Below are positions 17,544 through 26,769 of a DNA stretch of 64,000 nucleotides, in pieces. Position 1 is the stretch's first letter, and every line of letters begins with the position of its first letter. The stretch comes from Lentzea sp. NEAU-D7 (GTDB taxonomy: Bacteria; Actinomycetota; Actinomycetes; Mycobacteriales; Pseudonocardiaceae), in assembly GCF_026242055.1 (NCBI RefSeq), contig NZ_JAPJDL010000030.1, forward strand, positions 55,617 to 119,616. The letters run 5' to 3'. Both the position numbers and the translations under genes were made by a program. Below the pieces are notes generated by a model. That model saw nothing but the letters and a program-made list of their open reading frames with translations. It was not told the origin of the DNA and searched no databases.

Positions 17544-17743
17544 GGTCGCCCTCCGATCTACCAGCGAGGTACGCCGTGCGTGTTCGGCGATCCTCGTGAT
17601 CGCCGCAGTGTCACGAGTTCCTTCGGCCACCGCTGTGGCCCACGGACCGAGGATGACTCTGCTCTCAGCGCGGGAACCGCTCAATCCTCATCGGAATTCC
17701 CCAAAGTGAGGCGGTTGGTGAACCTTCGGTCACTCGTGCCCAC

Positions 17744-19741
17744 TCAGTTGAACTGAACAACGTCCTGCTGCTGCAGGTCATGCTCGAGCGATTGGATCTC
17801 TGATTCATTCAAAATTGTCAAAAGATAGGCCGCGACCATTACGACTACATCCCGGTTGGCCAAATCAAGGCTCTCATGGCTCCAGTGGACGTTGATTTTG
17901 TAGTCCGAGTTCACTGCTGGTTTGGTGCTGCTGGCCTGGTTGTTGTCCGGGTTGACGAGATGCGCAAGCTCCTCGTCGGATCGGGCCTCTCGAAGGGCTG
18001 CGGCATCCTCGATGATCGACGGAGAACTGAATCTCTCCAGGCACCACTTGGCCGCGCTCGGTGCCTGAGACGACTCAGCTTGTTGTGGCTGGGTCGGGTG
18101 AGGAAGAGCGTCCATTTCGATCACTCGGACGTTGCCTTCGGGAGACACTGAAACGAGGGCGTTGGTGTCTGCGGTGGTCACCGCCCAGCAGTTGTACAAT
18201 CCGCCTACAAAGGTGAAATCGCGGGGTCCTGGAGGCAATGAGACTCCGATCTTGTGATCGGTCGAGGTGCCGATCGGAGCGTCGATGTAATGTCCGGCAA
18301 TCAAGTTTCCGCTTTTCTTTGCGCGAGAGTTCGCGTTCTTCAGGGCGGTAATGAATCCCTTCATCGCCGTGTTCTGAAATCTCATTCCGGTCTCGCTCAG
18401 CCATGCTTCCTTGCCGTTCACCAGGATGCGGTAAGCCTGGTGCGAATTGCTGAATTCGAGAACTTCGACCTCGCCCTGGAACGGCTTCTTGTCGTAAGCG
18501 TCGTTCAGCAGTGCCAGGAGGGCTTGTCGTTGCTCGTCAGTTGCGGTCTGTCGGTGCACGACCGTCGACGTCCCAGCAGCGAGGCTGGCTGCGAATCCGG
18601 CAGCTGACACGAGCGGCCCGACCGGAATGGCTGCCTGACCTACGATTCGTGCGATGTGTCCGACCGCAGACGCGCCAGAAGCGGTGTGTTTGGCGACCAT
18701 GTCGCCGACGTTCGCGCCTCTGTTCACGTAGCCAGCTTTTTTGATCTCTTTTCCTGGCAGTTCGGACTGTCGCTTACTGACCTTGTCGATGTTCTTTCGA
18801 ACGAAATCTTTGTCATTGGCGTGATGGCGGGACAGTCCGTAGTTGACGGACTCCTGGACGATCACGGATGCAGTGCCGACGCCGCCGGAGATGAAAGGGC
18901 CGACTCCCGGAATCATGCTGACTCCTGGGAGGAGTGTCGTGGTGATCGCGCCGCTGATCTTAAAGATGTCGCCCAGTGTCGGGTGAAGCTCGGGCATCTG
19001 AGCTTTCGCCTGGTTTCTGGCGTGTTTCTTGGCGGCGGTAAGGTAGTTTTCGTACAACTTCTTCGTGCGGAACGCGTATTTGTTGAGTGCTGAATCGAGT
19101 TTCTCTGTGATCTCCTCCAGTGCTGTGCCGGAGTGGTTGTACGCGTCTTTTGCGGGACCTTCTAGAAGGCTCACTTCGAACCAGAGCGAGATCAGTTTTC
19201 CGGCTGCTTCGGTTGCGATTTCTCCATATTCTGGGTGATCTTTGATCCCGTTTAGTAAGGTTATCAGTTCGCCATGTTCCCGTTTTGTGTTCTCCAGGCG
19301 AATTAGTTGCAGCTCTGATTTTGACAGATTGAGGCTGGACTTGGCGACGGGTGCGTCTACTCCTGTGGCCAGCGCGGTCGCGACATGTTGGGGTTCTTCT
19401 CCCAAAACCTCCGCTTGCCGTTCGATCCAGGTTTTGGCGTTCTTGCAGGCAAGCGAGAATTCAGCGATCAGGCTCCGGAGCAGTTCTGTCTGATGTTCGG
19501 TCAGTTTTTGCTCGGCTGCGCCTTCAAAGGCGTAGCCGATCGGACGCCGTTGCTCCTTGGGAAAGGATTTGCTCTTCAGCCAGCGCCGGAACAGTCGCAG
19601 CCAGCCCGTGTCCTGGTAGAGGTCCGCAGGCTCGCGATGGACATCTTCGTTCATCACGACGCGCTTGATGTCCTCGGGCGGCACCGTGCTTTCTGAGTTG
19701 GGCCCCAGCCAGGCGGGGTAGTCGTACATGGGGTCGCTCAC
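17744..19741 (-). CDS. Large unknown protein with two glycine-rich hydrophobic segments
   Basis: 665 aa; GTG at 19741 follows GGAG at a suitable distance (an internal ATG four codons later is possible). The N-terminal 240 residues are helical and charged. Two Gly/Ala-rich hydrophobic segments follow, at about residues 255-285 (LLPGVSMIPGVGPFISGGVG) and 355-390 (VGQAAIPVGPLVSAAGFAAS), which could enter membranes or form a glycine-zipper hairpin. Next comes a beta-rich part (KIGVSLPPGPRDFTFVGGLY, then NCWAVTTADTN) and a Gln/Ser-rich tail. There is no signal peptide. The layout recalls pore-forming or membrane-perturbing effectors, but I recognise no family. Codon use is less GC-rich than in the metabolic genes, consistent with acquisition. 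Confidence 0.68.
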   Translation of the reverse strand: MSDPMYDYPAWLGPNSESTVPPEDIKRVVMNEDVHREPADLYQDTGWLRLFRRWLKSKSFPKEQRRPIGYAFEGAAEQKLTEHQTELLRSLIAEFSLACKNAKTWIERQAEVLGEEPQHVATALATGVDAPVAKSSLNLSKSELQLIRLENTKREHGELITLLNGIKDHPEYGEIATEAAGKLISLWFEVSLLEGPAKDAYNHSGTALEEITEKLDSALNKYAFRTKKLYENYLTAAKKHARNQAKAQMPELHPTLGDIFKISGAITTTLLPGVSMIPGVGPFISGGVGTASVIVQESVNYGLSRHHANDKDFVRKNIDKVSKRQSELPGKEIKKAGYVNRGANVGDMVAKHTASGASAVGHIARIVGQAAIPVGPLVSAAGFAASLAAGTSTVVHRQTATDEQRQALLALLNDAYDKKPFQGEVEVLEFSNSHQAYRILVNGKEAWLSETGMRFQNTAMKGFITALKNANSRAKKSGNLIAGHYIDAPIGTSTDHKIGVSLPPGPRDFTFVGGLYNCWAVTTADTNALVSVSPEGNVRVIEMDALPHPTQPQQAESSQAPSAAKWCLERFSSPSIIEDAAALREARSDEELAHLVNPDNNQASSTKPAVNSDYKINVHWSHESLDLANRDVVVMVAAYLLTILNESEIQSLEHDLQQQDVVQFN

Positions 19742-20039
19742 CGCACGCTCCGATCTGTCGTTCGACAGGAACGAGTCGATGCCATCACACTCACCCGATC
19801 GGCCTATGGCGTTCTGGATAGCCTTCCGGGCCGTCGCGATGCCTTATCGCGCATGTGCGTCTCCTGGAGTCGCCAGGTGCCCGTGTCCGCCAGGCCTGTC
19901 GCACGAGGTTCCACGAGTCCATCGTCGACGGCGGGGCGTTCGGTCGAGGACCTCCCCGATGATGGCCGGCCACCGTCCGGAGCAGCAGGTCCTGGCCGGA
20001 TCAAGCCTGCTGGTGCTCGTGCCGTGGCCGCCTCGCTGA
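19742..20039. other. No supported gene
   Basis: Frames here are Arg/Pro-rich and look spurious. No RNA or repeat was seen. Confidence 0.35.
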
Positions 20040-20810
20040 AAGGCTTTCTTGGTCAATCTTGCAGCCGGGGCGATGACATCGCTGGATCTGAGCCCTGACA
20101 TCGTCGCGTTGCCGTCCATGCAACGCGAGCTGGGCGGTGGCTCTGGAATGGCGCAGTGGACAGTGTCCGGCTACGTCCTGGCTCTCTGGCTTGCGCTCCT
20201 CACTGCGGACGCCTGAGCGACATCGTCGGCTGACGCAGGACGTGACGGATCGCGATCAGCGCGTTCGTGTGCACCAGTGCCCTTGTCGCGCGGCTGGCGC
20301 GCCGACGGTGATCATCAAGGCCAGGACGCTGCAGGGACTGTCCGCCGCCGTGCCCAGTTCCCAGAATCCCAGGTTGATCCAGTACCTGTTCGAAAGCCGG
20401 GAACACGCGGGCGTGCAGAGTGCACGGGTGCGACCGTTGAGCTGTTGGCCGCAGTCGGCCGGTGCTGGGGGCGTGATCCTGTCCGGGTCGGTGGCGGCTC
20501 GACCTGGCGATGGATCTTCTGCCTCACCATGTTGCTCGCGCTGCTGATCGTGTTGCTGTGGATCCTCGCCACTACACGCGCGTCTGGAAAGCGTGCGGGG
20601 CAGGGTCGGCTCGTGGGCCTGGTGTTGCTGGCGCCGCGATGTACAGCGCACTGGCGTCGATGCGGTGCGGCACGCACGGCGCCGAGAAGTGGGTGGTGTT
20701 GTTACTGGCTTGTGTGCTGGGTTTGCGTTCCTGAAGTGGGAAGCGACAGCCACCGCACCGCTGCCGATCTGAAGCTACTCAGACCCACGCCCGGCGAGGC
20801 GTCCGTCCGG
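20040..20810 (+). pseudogene. Decayed MFS drug exporter (DHA2-type)
   Basis: Plus-strand fragments in shifting frames follow the order of a 14-helix MFS exporter. They are MTSLDLSPDIVALPSMQREL then QWTVSGYVLALWLALLTADA (20073-20216), ARTLQGLSAAVPSSQNPRLI then QYLFESREHAGV (about 20322-20415), TWRWIFCLTMLLALLIVLLW then ILATTRASGKRA (about 20505-20595), and GTHGAEKWVVLLLACVLG (about 20675-20730). Intact relatives read roughly LDLFIVNVALPSIQRELG...QWVVDGYTL...ARVLQGLGAA...WRWIFLINLP. There are several frameshifts and stops, so it is not functional. Confidence 0.75.
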
Positions 20811-21127
20811 GGGCGACGTCTTCGGAAGCTTCGCGGGCACCTTCGTGGCGATGCAGATCTTCTGCAGAAAGTCCGTATCCAACGCCTGCCAGGACGACCG
20901 ATGGGGCAACCTGTTCAGATCGTCCTTCGCGGCCTTGATTCCAGGAGACTCATTTCTGTCCAATGCGTTTGGTGAATTTTGAGTCGAGTTTCTTGCTCGG
21001 TCAGTTTTGGTCCAGGTGCTGCTGTCGAGTTGTCAGCCGGTGAGTGGACCTTGCAAGGATTCTTCGAGGCGAAGATTGCAGGCCAGTTTCACTGAATTTC
21101 CAGGATGGAACAGGTCGACATGCCCGC
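20811..21127. other. No confident gene
   Basis: A short minus-strand frame at about 20790-20950 (SPGIKAAKDDLNRLPHRSSW) has plausible amino-acid composition but no good start or known motif. The rest is non-coding sequence downstream of the GH64 gene. Confidence 0.3.
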
Positions 21128-22363
21128 CTAGTCAACGGTGAGCGGCGTGATAGTGATGCCGGCCGCGTGCGGTGTGGCGTCGTGGACGATGGATTCCTGG
21201 GCAAGGACGTCGTCGAACGCGAATCCGTATGCGCGGCCGTCCGCCATGTTCTCGTGGATGACGCGCGAGTAGTGATCGGTGACCGTGCCCTTGTAGAAGT
21301 CAGCTGACGTGCCGCTGGGCTGCAGGTCATTCGACTCGAGTGTGGAGCGGTGGAGTGCCGCGCAGAGTGTACGGGCGATCGGACCGACCATGTCGTCGTT
21401 GGGTGCGGCCAGCGCCCCGTCGCAACGCCAGACTTCCATCGTCGACGGCTTGCGGAACTCTGCGACTCTCCTGCCCGACACATCGGTGAACGACAGCACG
21501 TCACCCTGTGTCCGACCGGTGAAGCGGATGGCGGGGTTGCTGGTGAACGGTGTCACCACGAGCGGTTTGGCAGCGTATTCGGCCCAGCTGCGTTCGATGT
21601 AGCCGTCGAGGTAGCGGGGATCGAAGACGTCGGCGTCGGTGCCCCGTGCAGGCGACAGCACCCGCAGTACGGATCCGTCTTGTGCACGCTGAGCCAGCCT
21701 GCCCCACCCAGGTTGATCGTTGAGGCTCTCCACGATCTTGTGCCTGCCGTCGGGGACGAGCTCACCTGCGCGGCGGGTGGAGCCGTTCTGGCTGGTTACC
21801 GCTACTACGTGTGGAATCGCGAACTGGTCGACCTGCGAACTGTTCAGCCACAGACCGCCGCTGTCGTAGGTCAGCTCGCTCCAGTCCAGTAGGACGCCGT
21901 GGTTGGGATCGCTGGCGGTCCACGGCGCCGGTTCGACGAGACCGCCGGTGGTGAGGAAGAACTGCAGCTTGTCACCGAACGCCATGTAGACCCGTCCCGC
22001 GAAGTTGCGCGGAACCATGAGCGTGATGCTTCCGCCGTCGGCCGGACCCGGGATGGAGGCGTCTGGAGCCGGAATCGGCGGAGTCTTTCCCTGGGGCCAG
22101 GAAGTGAAGGTGCCTGTCGAGTTCAGGTGACCACGCCGGTCGTCGTGGCCCAGATCTGTGCCGACTACGTACAGGTAGAGGGCGTCGTGACGTCCGCTGT
22201 TGTTCGTGATCGTGACTGGCAGCGGCGGGTCATTTTCCGCAGCGTGGACGGGCTGGGCGCCGCCGAGAACCGACGCGGTGACAAGCGCGATGCAGGTCTG
22301 AAACACGAGTCCGGTGCGGGGGCTACGAATTCGAGATGAAGAACACAAAGCTAGCGGCCACAT
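21128..22363 (-). CDS. Secreted GH64-type beta-1,3-glucanase
   Basis: 411 aa, ATG at 22363 (weak RBS). The signal peptide spans residues about 1-41 with cleavage likely at VHAAE. The mature protein matches GH64 laminaripentaose-producing beta-1,3-glucanases: LPVTITNNSGRHDALYLYVV at the start, ITLMVPRNFAGRVYMAFGDK, WSELTYDSGGLWLNSSQVDQ then FAIP, SWAEYAAKPLVVTPF, GRTQGDVLSFTD and ALHRSTL. The Glu in WSELTY and the Asp in SQVDQF are the expected catalytic pair region of this family. It should cleave fungal-type beta-1,3-glucan outside the cell. No carbohydrate-binding module is attached. Single-gene unit. Confidence 0.87.
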   Translation of the reverse strand: MWPLALCSSSRIRSPRTGLVFQTCIALVTASVLGGAQPVHAAENDPPLPVTITNNSGRHDALYLYVVGTDLGHDDRRGHLNSTGTFTSWPQGKTPPIPAPDASIPGPADGGSITLMVPRNFAGRVYMAFGDKLQFFLTTGGLVEPAPWTASDPNHGVLLDWSELTYDSGGLWLNSSQVDQFAIPHVVAVTSQNGSTRRAGELVPDGRHKIVESLNDQPGWGRLAQRAQDGSVLRVLSPARGTDADVFDPRYLDGYIERSWAEYAAKPLVVTPFTSNPAIRFTGRTQGDVLSFTDVSGRRVAEFRKPSTMEVWRCDGALAAPNDDMVGPIARTLCAALHRSTLESNDLQPSGTSADFYKGTVTDHYSRVIHENMADGRAYGFAFDDVLAQESIVHDATPHAAGITITPLTVD

Positions 22364-22700
22364 TTCTATCGGGGCGTAGAGATGCTGGAATGGTCTATTT
22401 GGTTCTGATCAAAGTACCATGAATCTCAGGACTTTTTTGTACGTGGAGGTGTTCTGCTCAATTTATCGAGCAAAAATGCTCACGCGAGAGTAGTGGGACT
22501 ACGCATGTCCGGCGCGGGTGATTCTTGCGGCCGCTTACTCGCGGCAAGTCGTTGATCCTTGAAGAAGAAGATTCCTGCGCCCCGAATTCATCTTTTGCGC
22601 GATAGTATTTTCGGCTGCCGAAATCGTTGAAATAAATGCCATGTTCGTGCGATATTATCCAGTTTGTCTGTGGGTATCCAGCTTGATTGCTCCAAGGGCT
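22364..22700. promoter_or_regulatory. AT-richer upstream region of the glucanase gene
   Basis: This 340-base stretch is clearly more AT-rich than its surroundings (runs such as GGACTTTTTTGTAC and CAATTTATCGAGCAAAAATG) and contains no supported gene. It is the expected promoter region of the leftward GH64 gene. I could not assign exact promoter boxes. Confidence 0.35.
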
Positions 22701-22713
22701 GGCCTACGAAGAG

Positions 22714-22950
22714 GATGTAGGGCTGCCCCTTGACATCGACGCCATCTCGATGATCCTCGGCGTGATCGGCAAACCACGCCGCCGGCCACGGCAGCTCTAC
22801 GTCGACCGTAGCTACGACCACGACAAGTACCGGCGCCTGATCCGCACCAGCCGGATCGCACCCGTCATGTCCCGCGGCGTCGGCATCGCTCCGGGGCTCG
22901 GCACGGTCCGCTGGCCGGTCGAACGCACCAGCCCGAGTGCTGCACGGAAT
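22714..22950 (+). mobile_element. IS5-family transposase remnant (3' part)
   Basis: The frame MILGVIGKPRRRPRQLYVDR then SYDHDKYRRLIRTSRIAPV, and GLGTVRWPVERT, is the C-terminal catalytic part of IS5-type transposases (YxDxxYD...R...I..V...WxVER). It matches the 3' part of the larger remnant at 25530-26300. No 5' part or terminal repeats remain. Confidence 0.8.
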
Positions 22951-23734
22951 CCGAACCTCAACGATTCCTAAACGCACGGCAAGTTCGACAGCGCCATCTC
23001 CGGGCAAGCACTCGACGAGTCGTGCACAGCCTGAGAACCACATTCAAGGTCATTCCTGTACGAGTCGGACAGATTGACGGCGAGCACATCGAAATGCCCG
23101 TTCACCGCCAGACGACAATCCCGCCGACTCGAAGTTGTGCCGCCACAGGCGGGTTGATCGGCCCGCAAAGGTGATCACCCGTCCGGTGACGGGTCACGGC
23201 CAGCATGAACTCCCTGCGGGTGCGCCGTCCGGAGAAGGTCACAGCTGAAGGCTCGTCGGTCCCTGCGTCCTGCGACGGGCAACCAGCGAGTCACCGGCGA
23301 CCAGGGCGCACGGAATGAGCACGCTGGTGACGAAGCGGTCGGGACCGCGGCGGTGATCGCGGCCTGATCCTGACGATTCATGTCGCCCGTCCTCGTACTG
23401 CCGATTCCCTCGAAGACGATCGCCCGTGCCTGAACGACGGTTCGGCAGTAGTTCGTTCGCCGGAGCCATGACGAGCGTGGCTTCGTGCAGTTCCTGGCGT
23501 CGGGAAGTGGCGCGTACTCGGCAAGGTCCGCTATCGCCGCCTGTTCGACGTCTGTCCGGGCATCATCTGGCTTTGCTTCAACGAACCGATCGCATGTCAA
23601 CCTCGAGCAGGTGCCGATGGGGTCGATCTAAGGGGAATCGGCGGGCGGCCGCTCGGATGCGGCTGATGATGGGTTCGAGTCAGCCACGGCCTTCGTCCAC
23701 CGACGACTTGAACGTGCGACCTTTCTGAGGATTA
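22951..23734. other. Degenerate region, no intact gene
   Basis: Minus-strand fragments around 23090-23400 (GPDRFVTSVLIPCALVAGDS; AFSCDLLRTAHPQGVHAGRD; STRLWRHNFESAGL) look protein-like but lie in different frames. They probably mark another decayed gene of unknown family. No RNA or terminator is evident. Confidence 0.35.
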
Positions 23735-25000
23735 TCACAACACGAAGCTGACTTCAACCCGGAAGGGCTTGTCTGCTGATTCTCTCTCCTTTTTCTCGTA
23801 AACTACTTGATGGTCATCGTTGATGACCATTTCATACTCGTGGCGTCCATTCAGTAGCTCATCGATATATCTAGCAGCGTCGTCACGCGAGAAGTGCCCG
23901 AGAAACTCAACTCTCGCCGTCATGTCCTGTCTGTTGCCGTGAACTGCGCAATTGGGGTTCACGCCAAGACCTCTAGGTGGTGCGTACCAAGCGTAATTAT
24001 CAGAATTCGCATATCGTACATCCGACTCGTAGGCAAGCGCTGGTCCGGACCCTTTAAAGTCACCTATCAGGAATGGTGCTTCGATCACGTCCGGCCGATG
24101 CCAGCAATCGAAGTGGAACGAGTTCGTGCCGAGTATGCCGTACTCCAGTAAATCGATCGAGATCACCTTGAGGGAATTGATGTCGAAGTTCTCAACTTTG
24201 GGGAAGTCGCTGTAACCAGTATCCTGCAGTACAGTGACAGCTGGATTGAAAACCGCATTGTCAACAGCGGTCCCCATTCTCTTCGTAGGGGCTTCGATGA
24301 GCTCTCTGGAAATCCCGTGATCCAGCAGAAACCATTTGATGGCGTCGTTCATGAAGAGATGGCGCCGAGTATCTTGATCGTAAGAAAGAAAAAGACTCTC
24401 CAGGTACCCTTCGCGGGCCGCTACGTCAAATTCACTCAAGACAGCGTCGTAGCCGCGGGCGAACCTGTGACCTGGAAGGGCTTCTGCAGACAAGCCCTTA
24501 TCGCGGTTCTTCCGGTAACTGGGCACCCGGGCTCTCTCTGCGGCGTCGAGTCCGTCAGATTCAGCTCGGGCATTGACGCCGATGAACGCACCGCCCTTTT
24601 CTTTCAGGTTGAGTGCAAGGCATGCTCCCCAGTGCAGCACGTTGCAATCACTCCATCTGCCGTCTGCCAGGACGTCGCCGAGGTGGACGGGCTCGTCGCT
24701 TTCCGGAAGGAGGAGTTGCTTATATTTTCCGGCAAGCTCATCGATTGTCGAGATGTCAATGGTGTCGAGGCGGTCCGGGGGAGACAGTTTATAGTTTGGA
24801 CATGTGCTCCCGCCATGAACCACCCACCGTTCCAACTTGCTCAGTTGGTCGCCGAGAGTCTCGACGAGCTGCCCAACTTCATCCGGCAGCAGCTTCGCGA
24901 ATTCAGCGTAGAACCACAGCTCTCGATCGGCCGGCAGCTCGATGTAGCCGTCTTCAGGGCTCCAGCTCCCGTGCCCCGAAAGGATCAACTGATATGTCAA
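23735..25000 (-). CDS. HG-domain protein A
   Basis: 421 aa from TTG at 25000 with AAGGAG 8 bases upstream. The N-terminus MTYQLILSGHGSWSPEDGYI then ELPADRELWFYAE defines the HG domain. It continues through CPNYKLSPPD, CNVLHWGACLALNL and GAFIGVNARAE to about residue 155. The PNYxLxP element is shared with protein B (MPNYELKPLD). The C-terminal 260 residues are mixed alpha/beta with KVISIDLLEYGILGTNSFHF and a final beta-rich part (ARVEFLGHFSRDDAARYIDE), with no motif I know. There is no signal peptide. From memory this type of N-terminus is labelled 'putative adhesin Stv domain', but cytoplasmic location and conserved Cys/His residues make an enzymatic or toxin role equally possible. Confidence 0.75.
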   Translation of the reverse strand: MTYQLILSGHGSWSPEDGYIELPADRELWFYAEFAKLLPDEVGQLVETLGDQLSKLERWVVHGGSTCPNYKLSPPDRLDTIDISTIDELAGKYKQLLLPESDEPVHLGDVLADGRWSDCNVLHWGACLALNLKEKGGAFIGVNARAESDGLDAAERARVPSYRKNRDKGLSAEALPGHRFARGYDAVLSEFDVAAREGYLESLFLSYDQDTRRHLFMNDAIKWFLLDHGISRELIEAPTKRMGTAVDNAVFNPAVTVLQDTGYSDFPKVENFDINSLKVISIDLLEYGILGTNSFHFDCWHRPDVIEAPFLIGDFKGSGPALAYESDVRYANSDNYAWYAPPRGLGVNPNCAVHGNRQDMTARVEFLGHFSRDDAARYIDELLNGRHEYEMVINDDHQVVYEKKERESADKPFRVEVSFVL

Positions 25001-25529
25001 CTAAATCACTCCTTCAAATTTCTTCTTCGACTTTATCGAGGTGACCAGGTCCATGATAAACGGAAGGGCGCCTTCGGTCCTCACCTGAGAAGGCAGACTT
25101 AAGGGATGCGGTCCGGAAAAGCGCGCCAGTACCGCGCAGTGAGTACATCCTGACGACCAGTGCACGCCAGCTTTCCTGTAAGACCAAGCTTGTTACGCCG
25201 CAGAATCTCGTCACAGGTTCACCTCCTGTATCGACCTTGTTTCCGCAACAGTGCAGGCACCAGGAACTACGGATAGTTGATGCCCACTCGGTCTAGAAGC
25301 CGGGCGGTAGAGGCACGTGACGGCGAATGCTGCCGCGAACAGGTTGAAGCACAGGAGATCGGAGACCGTCGAACCTGCGGTGGTGTCAGCGGTGCACGTT
25401 TCCGTCACATCGTTGAGCGTGCGGTGAAGTCGACATGAGTGCGACGCGTCTCCTGCCCAGTGGCCAGAGGATCCGATCTGCCGCGTTTGCGGGGTCTTCG
25501 TGGGCTGGCTCGGTCACCGACGGCGCAGC
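25001..25529. other. Intergenic region upstream of HG-domain gene A
   Basis: The RBS of the leftward gene lies at about 25008-25013. The rest contains no supported gene and leads into IS-derived sequence. Confidence 0.35.
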
Positions 25530-26300
25530 GGGGAGTGGCTTGGGGCAGGTGCAGCGCGTTGTGTCATGGGCGCTGTCCGTGGGCCTGGAGCCGTCGAAAC
25601 TCTTTGAGCCAGGCGAAGGTGCATTCGACCGGCCAGCGGACTGTGCCGAGCCCCGGAGCGATGTGGACGCCGCGGGGCAGTGACTGGTGCGATCCGGCTG
25701 GTGCGGATCAGGCGCGGGTTCTTGTCGTGGTCGTAGCCACGGTCGGCGTAGAGCCGCCGTGGCCGGCGGCGTGGTTTGCCGATCACGCCGAGGATCGTCG
25801 GGATGGCGTCGATGAGCGGGATCAGCTGGGTGACGTCATTGCGGTGCTCGCCGGAGCGTGACGGCCAGCGGGACGCCGATGGCGTCGGTGATCAGGTGGT
25901 GCTTGGAGCCGGGCTTGCGGCGGTCGACCGGGCTCGGCCCGGTGCGGTCCCTCTTTGAGCGCGCGCAGGTGGGTGGAGTCGACCAGGGCGGCGGACAGAC
26001 CCAGCAGCCCGACGGCGCGCAGTTCGGCGAGCAGCAGCGCATGCAGTTGCTGCCAGACGCCGGCCTCGTGCCACTCGGTCAACCGACGTCAGCAGGTCGA
26101 ACCCGAGGCACCGAACGAGGAGGTAGGCAGACGGTTCCAGCAGGTTCCGGAACGCACCGCGTAGAGAATGCCTCCAACGCATCCCTTCATCGGCACGTCT
26201 ACGGCCCGGAGAGCGAAAACATCTCAGTGACGTCGGGATCAACGGTTCCAGCCGAGCCCACAGCTCGTGGGTCAAGGCCTTTTCATGCACAACGCGATCT
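25530..26300 (-). mobile_element. IS5-family element, transposase frameshifted
   Basis: The minus strand carries a whole but broken IS5-type transposase. Recognisable blocks are HELWARLEPLIPTSLRCF (about 26270-26215), WHEAGVWQQLHALLLAELRA then ALVDSTHLRALKEG (about 26075-25950), PGSKHHLITDAIGVPLAVT (about 25915-25860), and GKPRRRPRRLYADRGYDHDK then RLIRTSRIAPV (about 25785-25690). They occur in three frames, so the gene is dead. It is closely related to the fragment at 22714-22950. Terminal repeats were not resolved. Confidence 0.8.
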
Positions 26301-26358
26301 TGGAATGTCCTGTCCCACAGACAAGGCCAAACGCCAACTTATTTTGCACCGGTCACTT

Positions 26359-26612
26359 AGTGCCTGTTTCCGAGCTACTGAGGTTGTGTGAGTCGTCGGA
26401 CGGTGATGCGGATCATCGACCATCGGACCATTGCTTCGTGGTGGTGGCGTAGTCGTTCGTAGTCACGGACGCAGCGGTGGTGGTTGGTGATCCATGCCAG
26501 GGTCCGTTCCACCACCCATCGCCGTGGCAGCACGGTGAAGTGCGGCAGGTCGGGCCGTTTCACTATCTCGAGGGTCAGCGCCAGTGTCGTGCGTGCCCAG
26601 TCGAGCAGGGGT
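26359..26612 (-). mobile_element. Inverted partial copy of the IS at 26770-27779
   Basis: This 254-base stretch is the reverse complement, nearly base for base, of 27526-27779: the right end of the neighbouring IS, including its inverted repeat (AGTGCCTGTTTCCGAGCT at 26359-26376) and the transposase C-terminus (VKRPDLPHFTVLPRRWVVER). Homology stops abruptly at 26612. It is a truncated second copy in opposite orientation. Confidence 0.85.
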
Positions 26613-26769
26613 CCACGAGCCGACGCCGATCGAGTAACTCCGTTTCCCTGGGGTGTCCGATTCCCCTTGCCGCGACACAGATGTCAGTAAGGAGGGCACC
26701 GCTACTTCGAGCAGGCCAGACCCCCTTTTAGCCACTCCTCGCGCGGTGCTCAGCGAGACGCATGCCATG
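26613..26769. other. Spacer between the two inverted IS copies
   Basis: Unique sequence joins the truncated copy to the left inverted repeat of the complete IS. No gene is supported. Confidence 0.4.
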
